Source: Acanthaster planci (taxonomy: Eukaryota > Echinodermata > Asteroidea > Valvatida > Acanthasteridae). Taken from it: a stretch of DNA of 34,272 nucleotides. Shown in pieces: positions 11,301 to 26,300 of the stretch. A program made the translations under genes and the position numbers. Location: the NCBI RefSeq assembly GCF_001949145.1, contig NW_019091381.1:958467-992738 (forward strand). Direction: 5' to 3'. The notes beneath the pieces were generated by a model, which was not told the origin of the DNA, searched no databases, and saw only the letters and a list, made by a program, of their open reading frames with translations. The stretch's first letter is position 1. Each line of letters opens with the position of its first letter.

Positions 11301-14300
11301 TTTGAGCTCATCTTGTCCATTAAATCATAGCAGACTAAAGCCAAGGATTCAGCATTTTCCCACCCATCAGTAGCTGCTTTTTCTTCCCGCAGGAAATCTC
11401 CTGACAAGAAGTTTTTTTGGCAGATATTATGAACATCCTGTTTATGCAACTGGGACACACACAACAGTTAGTTTCAAAAATATCTTATTTTTTTTAGGGG
11501 AGGGGGTTCAACTTCAGTAATGTGGCATTTTAAGAAATAAAGTTGTTTGTTTTTAACCTGATCATATTTCTGTTCCACTTTTAGCCTGTTTGAACAGAAG
11601 CTTGGTTACTCTTTATTTCTCACGTTCAGCCAACAACACAAAAAATGTTTGATTAAACTAAAATGAGAATTAAAAAGATGATTTAGTGATGGATGTCAAT
11701 GGAAAACTAAACTTTCATTTCACGCGAAGAAAATGGCAGCATTAAGTATCGATGACTGATGATAAAAACACGATGAACAAACATGTTTTTTTAACAGAAA
11801 GGCAAACAAAAAAAGGAGAAATACTAATTAACCAATCAGAAATCATTAGGAAAAATGCTGACAAATAAGCTACCCTATTGCCACCAATAAATAAACTAGC
11901 AAAGACCAGTAAGAAAATCCAGAAATCGTTGGACGTCAGTTTGTTTTCTACAATGAGCACAAGAAATACATGATATAATTGCACTTGCTGCCTATTGATA
12001 CAAGTAATACATGATCTAATTGCACTTGCTGCCTATTGATACAGGCATGACAGGTACTTGTCAGAATTCTCTCTTAATTTCCTTGTTCCTGTCTTCAAGG
12101 CTGTTATGTTATCTTTGAGGCAAAGGTCAAGGTAGCACGGCTACCCTGGGGATCTAACTTCTAATTTAATCAAAGATACACTGACAGATGAAACCGTCCT
12201 TAGAATATCAGTGTTAAATCTTCCCCGTGAATTCTTTTATTTTCAAAAGCAAACTTCATTTGAATTACTTCGAAGCACGGATGTTCATTTAGAGCTAACT
12301 AAGGTTCCTACAGAATATTTTTTTGATCATTTATTCCGAGCAGATAGCTGTAAACTGTCCCCTTTAGGAGAAGAAATCTTGGATTTTCTGAATTATGACA
12401 TGGAAAATGAAGAGCAGAGAATGCTGCATGTGATATTGAGCATGTAGAAAAAGAGGTGAGTCGTTTCCACTTAGCATAACTGTTTAGCGTATACAATTTC
12501 ACTTAGCATTTTTAACCAGAGATGCAGTACATTAGAATCTGTCATTGCTTCATTAAGTTTGTTAGCGCTTAGACTTTGAAGGCTAGTGCAGCAACCCCTG
12601 ATAAGGAACAGCCGTCAGCTTCATGATATAAGCAATCAACATTGGTAATTCATTGTTTCCCTGTTGTGCCCGCCTCAGTCAAAACACTGTCAGACTCAAA
12701 CATTTCTATCCAGGATCTGAAACTGAGAGAGGAAGCACTGGAAGATATCCAAGGTTCCAGGAGTCTGTGTAGATCCTCAAAAACCAAGGTGGATGCAGGT
12801 TCATGTGTTCACAGATTTGAAGCCACAATGAAGCTTGATTTTGGTGAACTCTTCCGTTAAGTGGTAGGTTCAGCAAACATGAGAAGTCTGGTCAAGTGGG
12901 AGGGGAAGATAAGGCAGGTTGTCTGTTCTCCTACCTCCCTCCTTCATCTACCATATTGATGTACCTCCTTCAAACCTCCTTCAAGTCAACTTCAACCTTT
13001 TGTAAGACCCACCTCTGGAGAAAAGTCAACCTTTGACCTTTGTTTAAAAATTTCAGCCCCATAATCATTCTACTGCCATCTTGGTCTTGTTTCTGAAGTC
13101 AAGACCATTGAAAATTAATATTTTCCATTACAATTAACAGTCATCAGCCTTGACTTTCATTTATAAACCTGAGCTACATATATGGTTTCCTGAAATCGAA
13201 TTATGAAGCATTTTCTTTCCCAGTAGTCAACAATCATGACTCATTTTCCATTGTGTCCACTCCTTCACAAGTGAGTGGATATTTCAGTTACTCAATGATT
13301 CGTTCTTACCTCTCCATCCATTTGTCTCGCTCACTCGCTGAGCGACACGAGTAGTACTTCTTGCCGTGTGAGTTAGTAATCTGGAAGCAGTGATCCTGCC
13401 CCAGGATGCTGCTGTGGAGGGGTACAATGACCAGGTCATTGGATGAGAGGTCAAAGACGTCCAGGGAGGTCTGAGGTCCGAGCAGCAGAGACTCATGGGA
13501 GTGGGCAGGCTTGATGGAATTGGGAGACGTCATGTCTGATCTGTTGGAAGGGAAAGCAGAGATGCAAGCTTGTCCAATGTGATTGACCTGTCAGGTTACG
13601 AGAGATGACTTCATTTCCTAAACTGTGATGAGATTCACTCTGACTTGTGTGACTGAATTTGTCCAATGAGAGTTGGTTGAACATTTGATACAAGGGTCTT
13701 CAATTTCTGCCAAGAAGAGAACAGGAACCCCACCCCTGCTAAATTTGTGCCGCCAAAGGAGCTACAATAATCTTTAACTTTCTGAGTAAAATCTAGATAA
13801 AGAAAAACAAAAGGATAAACCATTTGACCGACTTATTCCTTAAAAATTGAAAATCCATAGCAAGCCATCTCACTAAACCAGTGCAATAACTTTAATGTTT
13901 TCACGAAATTTGAACTCAGAATGCAAGTTTAACCCTAACCCCAAGGGTGTATGTAAAAATCATATCGAAACTGGAAGATTGAGGACTGTCAGGGTTAAAG
14001 ATTTCATCCACATACTGGTACGTGAAACCCTTTAACACTGTCAGAATGAGTTAGTGTTTGCATGCACTCACACTGATAAAGCTATCTCCCGGCATTTCGT
14101 ATCTACCATATCCCCTCCACCTGCTGTGTTCCATGACAGTTGTGAAAACTCATCACTTTCTGATTTCTACCGTTCCAAATTTAGCCAGTCGGGCCAGATC
14201 AAAACGTGCACGCTAGCACGTTAACATTTTCAAGTTTAGGACGCCAATATTCCCTTTGGCAGAATCCTGGCTTGTGTTCATGAATTGCAAGATGGAACGA

Positions 14301-17300
14301 GCACGTCTGAGTGAGCTTTATGACTCCAAACTTTAACCTAAGATTTTCAAGGGATTTATGAGACTCTCTGTTCTGGTCAACATGAAGAAATGTGGTCATT
14401 GGCTTTTAGAGATGACACAGCAACATTTGGTACACCATGAACTGGCTTTCCATACTTGGAGCTCTTTCCATCAATGACACATTGACAGCTTAGCACACTG
14501 TTCACGTATCTCAAACTTCACATCAAAAAATTTTGTTATTCCTTTTCAGCTGATGCAGCAAAAAAAAAAAAGAGAAAGCTGGGAATTTTCAATCACCTAT
14601 TGATTCAAAGATGTCACTTTTCGTTCAGCATCCCTTGAATGTTTCCATTTCAAAAAGAAAGGATTACTTACTCCTCGTCTTCTTCTTTCAGAGTTGCGTG
14701 TTTGTTGTCGAACTTCCCAACGCTCTTGGTTCGTTTGAGAGCGATTTTCATTCGCTTGGGGAAAATACCCTGACAACAAGAACAAAGATCAAGGTAAAAG
14801 CAAACTTCTCCCATGATGGTGGATGTCCAGGCTTGATAACAGTCCAGCTCTAAAGGCTACAGTACATAAATCCTGCCAAGTTGGTCCAGTAAAATCCACA
14901 ATCACTCCAGGATGTTCTCAGCCAGGAATTGCTTTCCTATCGACAGTGGGCCACATTCTATTCATCTAGTACAGACTCACAATCAACGGTGCCAACATCA
15001 AATATTGACTGAAACTATACGTTGGTTCCTGAGAGTAGGAAGTCTCTTTGAAAGTTGTTTGTAAGGAGCTTAATAGGGAAAGGGAAAACTACAACACTTT
15101 TGGGGGGTAACACTTTCAAGGCAAAACTGATTCTAAATATACTGCATCTATTTATGATCAAGTGTCTTAGCTTCAAGCAACATATGAAACTCAAGCAGGC
15201 TGCATGAGTTGGAACTGACAGCTCATTATCTTGCCAATGCTCATTGCCAATAGTCTGGATAACAAGTCACCTTACAGCCTAGCACAAAAGTCCCAAGCTT
15301 TATCACTGAATTGAGGTGTTGAAGTCAAGACACACCACCAAGTCCTGACGTTGTTCAAATCTCCCAAAGGTCAATGTGGTGGACAAAGATTGCGGTGTCT
15401 GACACTGGCAACAATAGATCATTGTCTGGTTCCCAGAAGTGTAACAATGTTGTGGTGCTGATACTAAAACTAGCTGCAGCTGTCACCAGACCATTCTGTT
15501 ATCCAAGTACAGAGCTCATCTACATGGCCATTATTTCATGAAAGTCGTCAAACTGTAACATTGTCAGAAGAACACAAATAAAAGAGGCATATCACACAGG
15601 GCACTTCTTCCATGACCACCAGCAAAACTTCCTTGTTCACTGATGCCAAGTCTTCTCATGGGGTTTTCAAAAGATGTTCCGTGATCTAGTCAAACTGTTC
15701 ATTGTATCTTAATTTCTCATTTGGTGTCTTGGTTTTTAAAATCCAGAGTCTTCTCGCTTTGCAAATCGATCCAAAAAGGTAGGGAGAATATTAGATTCAC
15801 AGCTTTAGAATACCAGCACTTTATCTATGTCCACTCCATAAAACTTCATGAATCAGATCTTTATCATCTCTCCGATACAAAGACAGAGATTTAAACCAAC
15901 GAAGAAGCAAACAGTCACTGCCTTAAAATAAAATCCATCCATCATGAACATTATGTCCTTCAGCATGAGACTTGAATCGCTAAACACAAGCATGGATGCA
16001 AGCATTGCTAAGGATGAGGACATCGTCACTGCAAACATCCACAGAAGTCACTCTCCAAGACAAAAATGATGACAGGTCTGGCAAAGCCCACCGTGTAAAC
16101 TCATTTTTCTTTGCAATGACAAGATTCTGTTTTCCTAGGAAAGACAGCAGGAGCCTAAGACAGGTGTAAGTGCCATTCGCACGACGAGACCGCAGAAATG
16201 AAAAAAAAAAAAGATCTGATGTTGATTCTCATCTGCACAATCTACACGTGATTCATACTTGTGGCTGATGACCAATATTCTTCTACTTATTAACCAAATT
16301 CTTCCCCCCATTCTCACCTACAGGAGGAACCTTCATTTCTGATTGGTATGTCATTTTGATTTTTCAAATTTTCCAACTTTTTTTAGAATCCTTAACAAGA
16401 GCATAATGAAGAAAGGACGATACAGAATAATTTCAAATTGAAGAAACATCCACATGGGACGCAGGGAACAGATAACATGACCAACTCCTTGCTGGAAGGT
16501 CTGCATGTACCTTGGTAGTTTGATTACAGTAGGTGTGAACATCCTGACGAACACTGTCATAACTATAAGAGGCCGAGGCCTCAAGAAACCAGGCAAAGAC
16601 TAAAACTACAAATTTCAGTCATAGTAAGAACTATGGTTGTGAAACAATTGTCAAAGGCTACAAAAGAAAAAAAGTTTCCTATCAAAAAAAGGTTGTTTCA
16701 TCTTTCAAGAAGACTGTGTAATCTTTTACAAAGATAGACAACTTCTCCCCCCAAAAAAACATTACTTGAAAATGTAACAAATTAACAAATACCGAAAGAG
16801 TGATCCAACAAACAAACAAACAAACAAACAAACATACAAAAGTACCGGTGCATGTACTAAAAAACTAAACAGGTAAATTCATTGGAATACATCAATGATT
16901 TGTTTTAAAGATAAATCTTACATGAAAGAGGGGACAGTTGAAAACAAACCGGTCGCAGCAAATCATCTTGCAGGTTATTACTCTCCAAGCTTCAAAGAAT
17001 CAAGGGATGGGAGACAAATCCCATTGTGTCAGATGAAAGTCCTCCGATGAAGACAACGATAATCTTTAATCCTCTTAAGAGATGACAAAGTCTCACGGGT
17101 GGAGAGAGGCCAAAGCCTTCCTTCATCAAATCCTCAACGATAGATAAAAATTCTCATCCTTCTGTGAAAGGCACATTTCATGGAGAAGGTATTAGTATGG
17201 CCAATGCTGCAGGAGGAGTTGAATCTTGTCTTGATCTTCATACAGAGACAACCTCAGTACAGCATCAATTTCAAGATGACAAGAATGTTTCACAAAGTCC

Positions 17301-20300
17301 CAAATCCTTTGATTACAAGAAACACTACTTCCTTGTGGATACTTAAGAGCTTAATGCTGCAACAGAGCGGGTAGGGAGCTCCCATCGCACGGAATACTCT
17401 TTCACCTGAGAGAAACCATCAAAGGCCCCGGATTGGTGCCTGATCAAACGGTGACTCATAGACTGTGGCCATAAGGTAGGGTTTGCATCTCCAAGATGCA
17501 GTGGGAAGTGAATGCAACACCTGTGAATGCCAACCACGGTAGCTTCCCTGCAATCCAAGGAGGGCTAGCGTGCAATCCTTGGTGCAGGAGCTAGATGCTG
17601 TCTTGAAGCACAGTGGGACAATAATGAGAGAGTATGTGAGCACGTCTTCAGGACTGAGATAGAAAAAGCCACACCTTGAGATGAAATATGCTCCTAGAGT
17701 AGGATGCTAATATCGGACAAGTATGCATGGAGCTGGGTATGAGTCATAGATACACATATTTAAGGGGTGCTAACTGCTAAATATCAATCACAAACTCTTG
17801 ACAGACAGGAGCTAAAATGTTTTATGACAGCATGACAGAAAATAAGCACAAAAGTGAAACACCAAAAATTCCAACTTAGGAAAAGAATCTAAGTCCAATT
17901 TTGATTTTCCAGTGAAAAATATTACTATGAAATTTATTTTTGCAATCAAAATTAGATTATTGACGTGTGCAAGGTTTATGCTTTTTAATAAACAAGTCTC
18001 CGAACTTCTTCTGCCACTTCAATTTTCAGAAAATTGTTTTGAATTCCATACTTTATTAATAAAAATGTAAAAACCATATGGCACATCAAAATAGTAAAGT
18101 GAATTCTTTGTTCCAACTGTTTCCAACTTTTATGACATAAGATTGCATGTATTTCCAACGGTCGGTCAAGAACAACTTTTTGTTTTATTGTCACTTTACG
18201 GCTTCCTTTGTGATGGACTGCAACAGAGTTTTACCCATGAGGAGAATTTCATCTTGATCTTGGCCAAACAAGCAATCTCAGCATGCATCCTGAGGATGAC
18301 CTACTGAGTTCACACAGCGAGCACATGTCTGTCACGTCCTCAAACATTCACAGACATGTCCCCGGTGGTGAGATGTCTCTCCTTGACCCTGACACCCATG
18401 GATTTCCTCCTCAAGTTTGAGGTTGAACATTTTTAGGATAATGTAGAAAACAGCAGGATGCTTTTCAGGTTACTGGTACATGTTGAATTTCAGTTTGGGC
18501 TTTTAGATCTTAATGTAACAATATGGAAAGGCAAACCAAAATTAATAGCAAGACCATCTTGACACAGAAATTTCATTCAAGGCTTTATGGTTATAACATG
18601 CACATATTTGAATCATTCAAAATGGAATGTCTGCCTAGTCTTTTGGCAGACATTTCCATAATTCATATCAGTGTTGTATCCGAGACCTTGATGTCTGAGA
18701 CCAAGACCGACACCAAGGCATACGAGACTAAGACCGAAACCTACTCCTTCAAGACCAAGACCAGGACTTCGAGACCGAGACTTTTGCAGGTTGAGACCGA
18801 GACCACGACATCTGAGACTGAGACCAAGCATAAACCAATGTTTAGTTTTACCAAAAGGTAAATAGGGATAATCATATGGCAGCACAATTAAGTACAAAAG
18901 AAATAAAATGAGAACATTAGCATAAACTCACACACACAAATAGGTCAAATATTTGTTAAAGAATGTTTCAGTTCTTTTATCAGTGATACTGCTTTACTCT
19001 TACCCTGGTCTGGTCATTTTCAACACGAGTGTCCCAAATGATATGATGTGAACTTTAACACAAATATTCTTAGACTGCTTTTTTGTAAGCAAAAAAACAA
19101 ATATCCAAAAAAGACGTAGGCCTACTGTAACGAAACTACTAAAACAACACGTACCACATACAAGACGGAATGAAAGCACTTTCACACGTGCACACAATTC
19201 ATAGCGTGCACACAAACAGAATGGTTCCCGTCCTGGCCCTATGTTCAGCAGGAGACTACGTAGGGAACGGGAACCAGTCTACTGTGCGAATCCCACTACT
19301 CACAACCTCATCTCCATGGTGTCAAGCAGCATGGCTACTCTGGATTGGAAATAAGTTACAACTTAGGACAAGGTTGCATCATGCTGCATTGACAAGTCTT
19401 CATTCCAGTATCGATTTCATTGTTTACTGCAAAAAATCTGAACATTACTGTGTTGTATTTATATCAGTGGCTCAAGATTTGACTCGAGCGGAGGTAATTT
19501 TGCCTTTTGCAACCGCATGCATGCGTGGTAGCTAGATGCACATTTTGTTACGGTCTCAACGGTCTCGAGGGGGGAGACCCGAGACTATGGCATCCGAGAC
19601 CAAGACCGAGTGCTATCGAGACCAGCCCTCCCAAGACCAAGACTTTGACAGGGCGAGACCGCAAAAAAGGTCTCGAGACCGAGACCAGGTCTCATGACCT
19701 ACAACACTGATTCATCTTCCAAATGAAAAACGGTATCTTCATTCAGAAAACAGGATACATGCGCAGACAGTAACAAAGTAAACAAATCAAAAGTCAATCA
19801 ACAGATGTCATAAAAATATATACAAAAAATAAGGCGACAATAATTCTGTACTTTCTAATTATAGAAACGAATCAAAACAAAACACAAAGTTGGTAAATAA
19901 AAGGCAGGCAACAAACCTTGTGCACTGGAATGTTCTTCTGGTAACCCATGCCGATGGCTAGCACTACTTCACCTCCAACACATTCATGTTCAACATGTCA
20001 AGAGTACAGAAACCCTGTCACTTCCTTCACAGTCCCCAAGACACTGTCTCCAGAAAATCCTCTTTGGATAAAAAGGGACTCGGGAGACTTGTTTACAAGG
20101 TGAGTAGACCTTCTTTCAACATGACTCACATAAACTGGTGATTAACAAACCAATTATTCCTAACCACAGACCTGTAGAGCCCAGAGTTTCCTTAATCCTA
20201 GCCCCAGCATTTCACAGCATCCTGTTTATTACATCCCCCCCACTCACTCTTGCATCCTGCAACTTCATAAAGGACTGATCACCTGCTCTGAAAAATTCTG

Positions 20301-23300
20301 ACTGTTCTGGACACTTCTTGTGTGACTACAATCTCTCTGATGTCAAGGTTTGATTCAAAACTCTGAGATTCTAAGAAAATTTCTGGTAGGAACATTGTCC
20401 CTGCATGACCGGCATTCCCGGCAGTATTACAATATGTATGACTCATCATAAAGCCATGGACATGCACTCCTACACACTGGCCATGTCCAGACAAAAGAGG
20501 GCGCTGCTCATAACAACAGAATTCAGGAAATAAAGTGGGCAATCAAGGCTTCAATTCAGGGAAATTAAGCTTATTATACTCTTTTGTCATTAAATTCTTG
20601 ATTCAGGTGCCAATATGTAGCTGCCATGAATGAACATTCCCAATTTTGTGGGCTTGCAATATATACAAATTACCGGTATTTCTGCAAACAAAATGCAGTG
20701 ATATCATTTAAATTGCATTTATCACTGAAAGACCACTGACAGACATTGAAAGTAAGATTAACTCTGTGAGCGGACCAACTTTTAATCTCCTGCCATAAGC
20801 GCATGCAAACATTTTCTTCTTTTTCTCAAACAGATAGAAGTGAAGAAAAAGACAAACTTGATCCACGAAGTTGAAGAATTTCCTCTGAACCAGACAAGAT
20901 GTATCATTTCCTTTGGATACATATCCAAAAAACACCACAAAGTGCATTACAAGAAGAACTAGCAACATCCTGGAGAAGTTAAATCAATACTTGAGAGGGT
21001 GAACTCTGTTTGACAAACTGTTCCAGGGTCTCTGGAGAGCCTATTTCATCCCTGAGGAAGCCAGTGTTTACCGTGTCCTAGTTCACTTTAATTCAATATT
21101 CCACCGACATGTACATGTATTCCTCAGCTGCCCCAAATGGGCCGAGGATTAACTTTGTGCACGCACATGTCTTACCAGTCAATTACTGTGCAAATTGTAT
21201 ACAACTCTCAGTCTGAAATTCAACAAATGTAGTCCAAAGTACGATTCTGTTGTGTAAAGGATGAAGAAATATCTTTCTAAAATGCGTCTGGGAAGCATGT
21301 TTAAATAAAAGACGGGGTAGAAATTTCACAGGTGAAACTATGCTTTTATAAGTAGGAGAGGGGTAAATGTATAAATATGAACCATGAATTTGTTGAAAAT
21401 TTCTGGTAATCCTTCAACGAAGTCATCATATATTCCCTGGCCTGATTTTTAAAAAATGATCAAGTTGATCTGTTTTACAATCCTGCAAACATTACAGGTA
21501 CAATGGTCCCCTTTCCAATCAGCCAGGGTTATGGCCTACATGTTAGGTCACGGGTGCTATGGTGACAACTACAAGGGGTGTAGGAAAAGGAAGGGGATGG
21601 ATGAGGGTCTTAGGGTCCCTTGGCAATACAGGCCGGGGCACAGGCTGGGGTGAGTAAGACTTGTTGAGTTATGGTGATATAACGCATGTGTGCTGGTGTG
21701 TCAGGAAAAATTAGGCAAGAAAATATGATAGTAGGGGTGTGTTTGTGGGTGGGACCGTGACGGGGTAAGAGCTGGGGGTTGGGGAGGAATGAAGGAGGGG
21801 AGGTGGTAGGCTCCAATTTCACTCTTATCTACACACCCGGGAAGTTTTTAAAATTTGTCTTAAATGGTGTTAACCCTTACAGCTATGAACTGAACACACA
21901 GCAGCTGTGGACAGCATAGTCATTAACAAAGTGGTGATTAATCTTGCTTGCCATGCAGATGCATGGTCAATAACTGGGCAACTTTGGCCAATTTTCTACA
22001 CGTTGACCACTGTTTGTGTTTGTCCAGGTAACCTTTGCATATCCCGAGTACCTAGCAGAATTGACCAGTTGATGATCAAACTTTGCTTTCGATGCGCCAA
22101 GTTGGGGGTTAATGAATGCATGAAATCCAGAAACGGAAGGATTAAAAAAAAAATGCAATTACAGTACATTGGGCAATCTGTAAAAACTTGTCTCACTGTT
22201 GGAAAAGTCTTTCACATTTTGAGAAGTAAAAATAAATCCCCTAGGATGAGAAAAAGTGTGAAGAGAATCTCCCATTCTTAAATAAATTTCAAATGCAACG
22301 CACTTCGGTTGCATGCTCCGAGCCTGTTAAAATAGTCATCAACTTTCACTTCACAGAATCCATCACGTTTGAAGCCAAAACGACATATACCAGTTCCCTA
22401 ATTTAGTTTTTAACACAATATGTGGCGAACGGCTTCTATCAGTGCACAACCAAATAATAAATTGAGACATGGAGGTATTTTTATCTTTTTTAAATCAAAA
22501 CTTGAAAATTGGTGATGACTACATGTTCTTGGAACACTAAGTCCCGCTGGCACTGATGTTATGACTACAGAAAAATTTTTCCAATTTTTCAAACCGTAGA
22601 GCGATATTTCCTCTTGACGCATTGAGGAACAATCTAAGCCAACCCTGTTAGCATGCTTGCCCCATTAGAGTCTTCTCTGAATTTGGTTGCAAAAATAAAT
22701 ATAGTGAGCATGCCCACCATGCCAACAAATCGTTCATCGAGTGTACAGTAAACACAGGCCCTAATCAAACACCCATTCGTCATGAGACATTCACCCCAAC
22801 CTGCTTTCCAGTGAACTAAATCTTGCAGATACTGTACCACAACAAAGACACCCGTAGTTTACTTTAGACAGTAAGCCTATTGGAGTGAATGCACGATTAA
22901 AAATGTTCGTCCTGAAATCTGTGGAGCCATGAACTTGATTTGAACTCTGGTCTTGAATGCAGGTTATCTACGACCACAAAGGTTATTGGTAAACTCTCCA
23001 GTCTGTCTGACGATTTCATCTACTGCTGGATTCATAGAGATGCACACCTTCACTTTGATTCCCTCAAGATTATTACCAAACCGCAGTCTTTCATCGTACT
23101 AGTTTCGCATTTCAACCATGAATTACAACAGGGTTCAAGAGAGTCTGCTGAATACCGGTATTTCTTCAAATGCTTCAGGGAACAATACCATCAATAACAA
23201 GTTTTCTGAAAGAATATCGATTCAACACACCTCTCCTGTTATCATCAACACCTCCTTGGTTTTACATGGTGATCTACAAAGACTTCAAATGAGCATGAAA

Positions 23301-26300
23301 CAGAGATCACCTATTCATCTGATGTCTTGAAATGAATTTTGGGGGGCACTTTTTCTTGACGACAAGAATCCATCAAATTCCACCATCCCATTCCTTATGC
23401 AATCCTTCAAAATGTCTCAGCACAAGGTTTGCATTTAGTACAGTTAAAAACATGCTTACATGTGCGTATCCTCAACAAATTTACATGTCCATCTCACGTA
23501 TCATGCATAGAAGTGAACGAAACAGATGTGCATCTTTGTCAAACAATTCAGCAGCTGTGCAGGGTAATTAACAAAACGCAGTCTGGCTTAGCAAGTGTGC
23601 AGAACAAACCAGACTACTGCCACCACTGATCAGACCAACTAGGCCATACGAAATTAAATTCCTCTCCCAACATGCTGGTAGTCATTTGCATGAATGATTT
23701 CCCTCCGGCCTCCGAGTTCGGAGAAAATGAACAACGGAGTGTCTCAGTCGAGGTGCGAATGTTATACATTGACTGGGATGACATGTGCTATCACAATCAG
23801 TAACTACCGGTATGAATACAACCCAAACTTATCAGTATGCAAACAAAACCAAATACAAAAACAGGTGTCTCCCCTTTGTTGCCAAGAACAGTTCTGAATA
23901 GGAGGTGCTTTCTTGAAGCTTTATCAACCCTCTGTTTGTAATGCAATAAATTTTTGGAGAATTTCTAGATGAAATTTTCAACAATCAGGTAAAAAGCTGG
24001 CTTTCATTTGAAAGACCAAGTTAGCACTCCTATAAAAAGGAAGACTGGTGTAAACCTAATCCTAAACGATGGCAGAAGCTAAACAGAACTTAAATTTGAA
24101 GTCAGACGTTTGAAGTCAGATGTACTTTTTATTTGACAGGTGTTTAAAAGAAATTCAGTTTCCTCAAGAATAATAGTTTAGGGAAGTTAAAAAAAAATTT
24201 TACAACACATATTTCTCATTGATTTCCCATACCATCGCCAATGCATCAGAAAATTCCCCAACTTACATGGAAGTTGGTCTTTAGTTGTGTCAACATGGTT
24301 TTGTTTATTTACAAGAATGTACAGCATTATGCATTACTGTTCATTGATTACATATTTCTGCAAACAGCCATACATATAATATCATTTCTTTGCCATTTTT
24401 CTCAAGCAAGGTACAACAGTTTCCCCATTCCAGCATTGATGAGTCAACAAAAAACCTCCTGGGAAATTCCAAATCTCACAGTGAAGCTAACCCTGGTAAT
24501 TGTCAGTTTTTCCAACGAATGCATGATGTATGACTGCTTTCAACCACTAAGAGCCTCAAACTGCCTTTCCAACAAGAAAAAGTTGACAAAATCTGAAACC
24601 TTCCATGAAACCCTGGCATGCCCAGGCAGGAAACTCTACATTTTCTACATGACTGCAAAGTTCAAGGCTAATGGTAACACACTTGGGATTAACTATCTAC
24701 TGCATTGACATGTGACTGTTTCCCAAGTTGCCCAACCAGATACAAATTAGTTACACTACATGTACTTGACCACGGTTAAACAAACACAAACCAGACAGGT
24801 TTTTTCCTCCCAAAGTTCCTAGGTGAATCACCTAAACCTCAGGGGATTTAAAACAAAAACTACAAGAGCACCTACTCTCCAAGTTGAAAGACGGAGTTGA
24901 TAAATATTGTGAAGGGTTTACACAGGCTTGTTTTGTACAAGTCAAGTTGTCCTTTGAGGTTAACTCAAGTTAACCTTTCAAAAAATTTCAAAAGTCATTC
25001 AATTTATCATTGCTCACTTGTTTCCCTGACACGAATGTTACAAATTATTAGCAGCAGCACAAAATGGAGCCTTTGTGAAGCCAAGAAAAATTAACATTTT
25101 AAGCCTTTTTAGAGACGACTTTTATCCATGATTTCATTTATCCAATCATTTCTTTTCTTCATGAATAACAGCTATTGACAGAAACACTCAGCAACTTACC
25201 GATAACTTTGATTGTTGGCCCGTCGCATCAGTGGTCATCTGGATCCCACCACTGGGGGCACTCTTTCGCCGCGCTCGACCAACGCCATCTTGGCTGACGT
25301 CTGCAGAAACAGAAGAAAGAAAAGACAGAACAGTTGAGCAAGACATAGAATTGATGGGCAAAGGAACGTGGTTTATTCACATACGTGCAAACAGGTCCAA
25401 GAAATGATCTTGCAATGTGCATTTCTTAATGGTTTTCTTAAATGTTGAAAACTCTAAGAATTCATTTTAGTCACAAACAGTCATGAAAGAGACATGATAA
25501 GATACAGTATTCTTATAACAAACAAGAAAAACACTTGTTTCTCTTCAAAGCCTTGATCTGGATGTCCTTGTTCCTCATCTAGAAATGAGAGACAACGACA
25601 CTGCACAGCATCATCATATTACATCTGCTCTTCAGCCTTGATCCTAGTCAACCTCTCTCACAGCTGCCCACATCAGGCCCCATTACATACAGTGACCTGA
25701 TCAGCACTGGTCAAGCACTGAGTGAGGATTATGCATGCAGTGGTCAATCATCAACGGTCTGGTCAATAGGCAATTTGCTGCCAACCTTGCAGCATCATTC
25801 ATGACCAGTCTTTGTCCATGTCTGTCGTCTATGATCCATGTCAATCATAATCAGAGTCAAAGAAATTGTGTCTGACTTGCCCATAAAAAATAACACAGCT
25901 CCATCCCAAAACTAGCATTGCTGCTGCAGATCTTGACCGTTCCAGACAAAGTACATGGACATATTCCAACAACTGAAATATAATCTACCCCGTACACACA
26001 GGATGAACATATGCATGCTATAACTACTACAAAAAATTAACAAACAAATAAATAAACAAATCTTAAAAAATTAATTCACATCTTTATATTACATTTATGT
26101 ACCCAAAACGATGTTATAAGATAAACATTTCCCATTTGAAGGAAATCAGGATCTCCATACACACAGCTCCTCCCAGAATAATGATGCAGACAAAATAATT
26201 TTTAATGACTATTCACCTACCTTCTTCAGGGATATCTTTCAATTTGGGAGCATTGCTACGGAGCTGAATACCATAGATACCGGCCAGAATTTGAAATGCG

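Larger units (their letters stand above)
14770..25199 (-). other. Intron 2; 10.4 kb, with a hAT element
   Basis: The longest intron in the gene. It holds a (CAAA)n repeat at 16806-16839 and the 1,041-bp element at 18669-19709. The longest open frame in it (24241-24708, plus strand, 155 codons) has no recognisable domain, no neighbouring exon signals and a composition like translated AT-rich noncoding DNA, so it is not called a gene. Confidence 0.7.

Noticed and set aside
21907-22281. 124-codon plus-strand frame
   Set aside because: No domain, and lysine-rich and cysteine-scattered as expected from noncoding AT-rich DNA; no exon partners.
24241-24708. 155-codon open frame on the plus strand
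   Set aside because: No recognisable domain, no splice partners, and composition like translated AT-rich intron sequence; it lies inside intron 2 of the opposite-strand gene.
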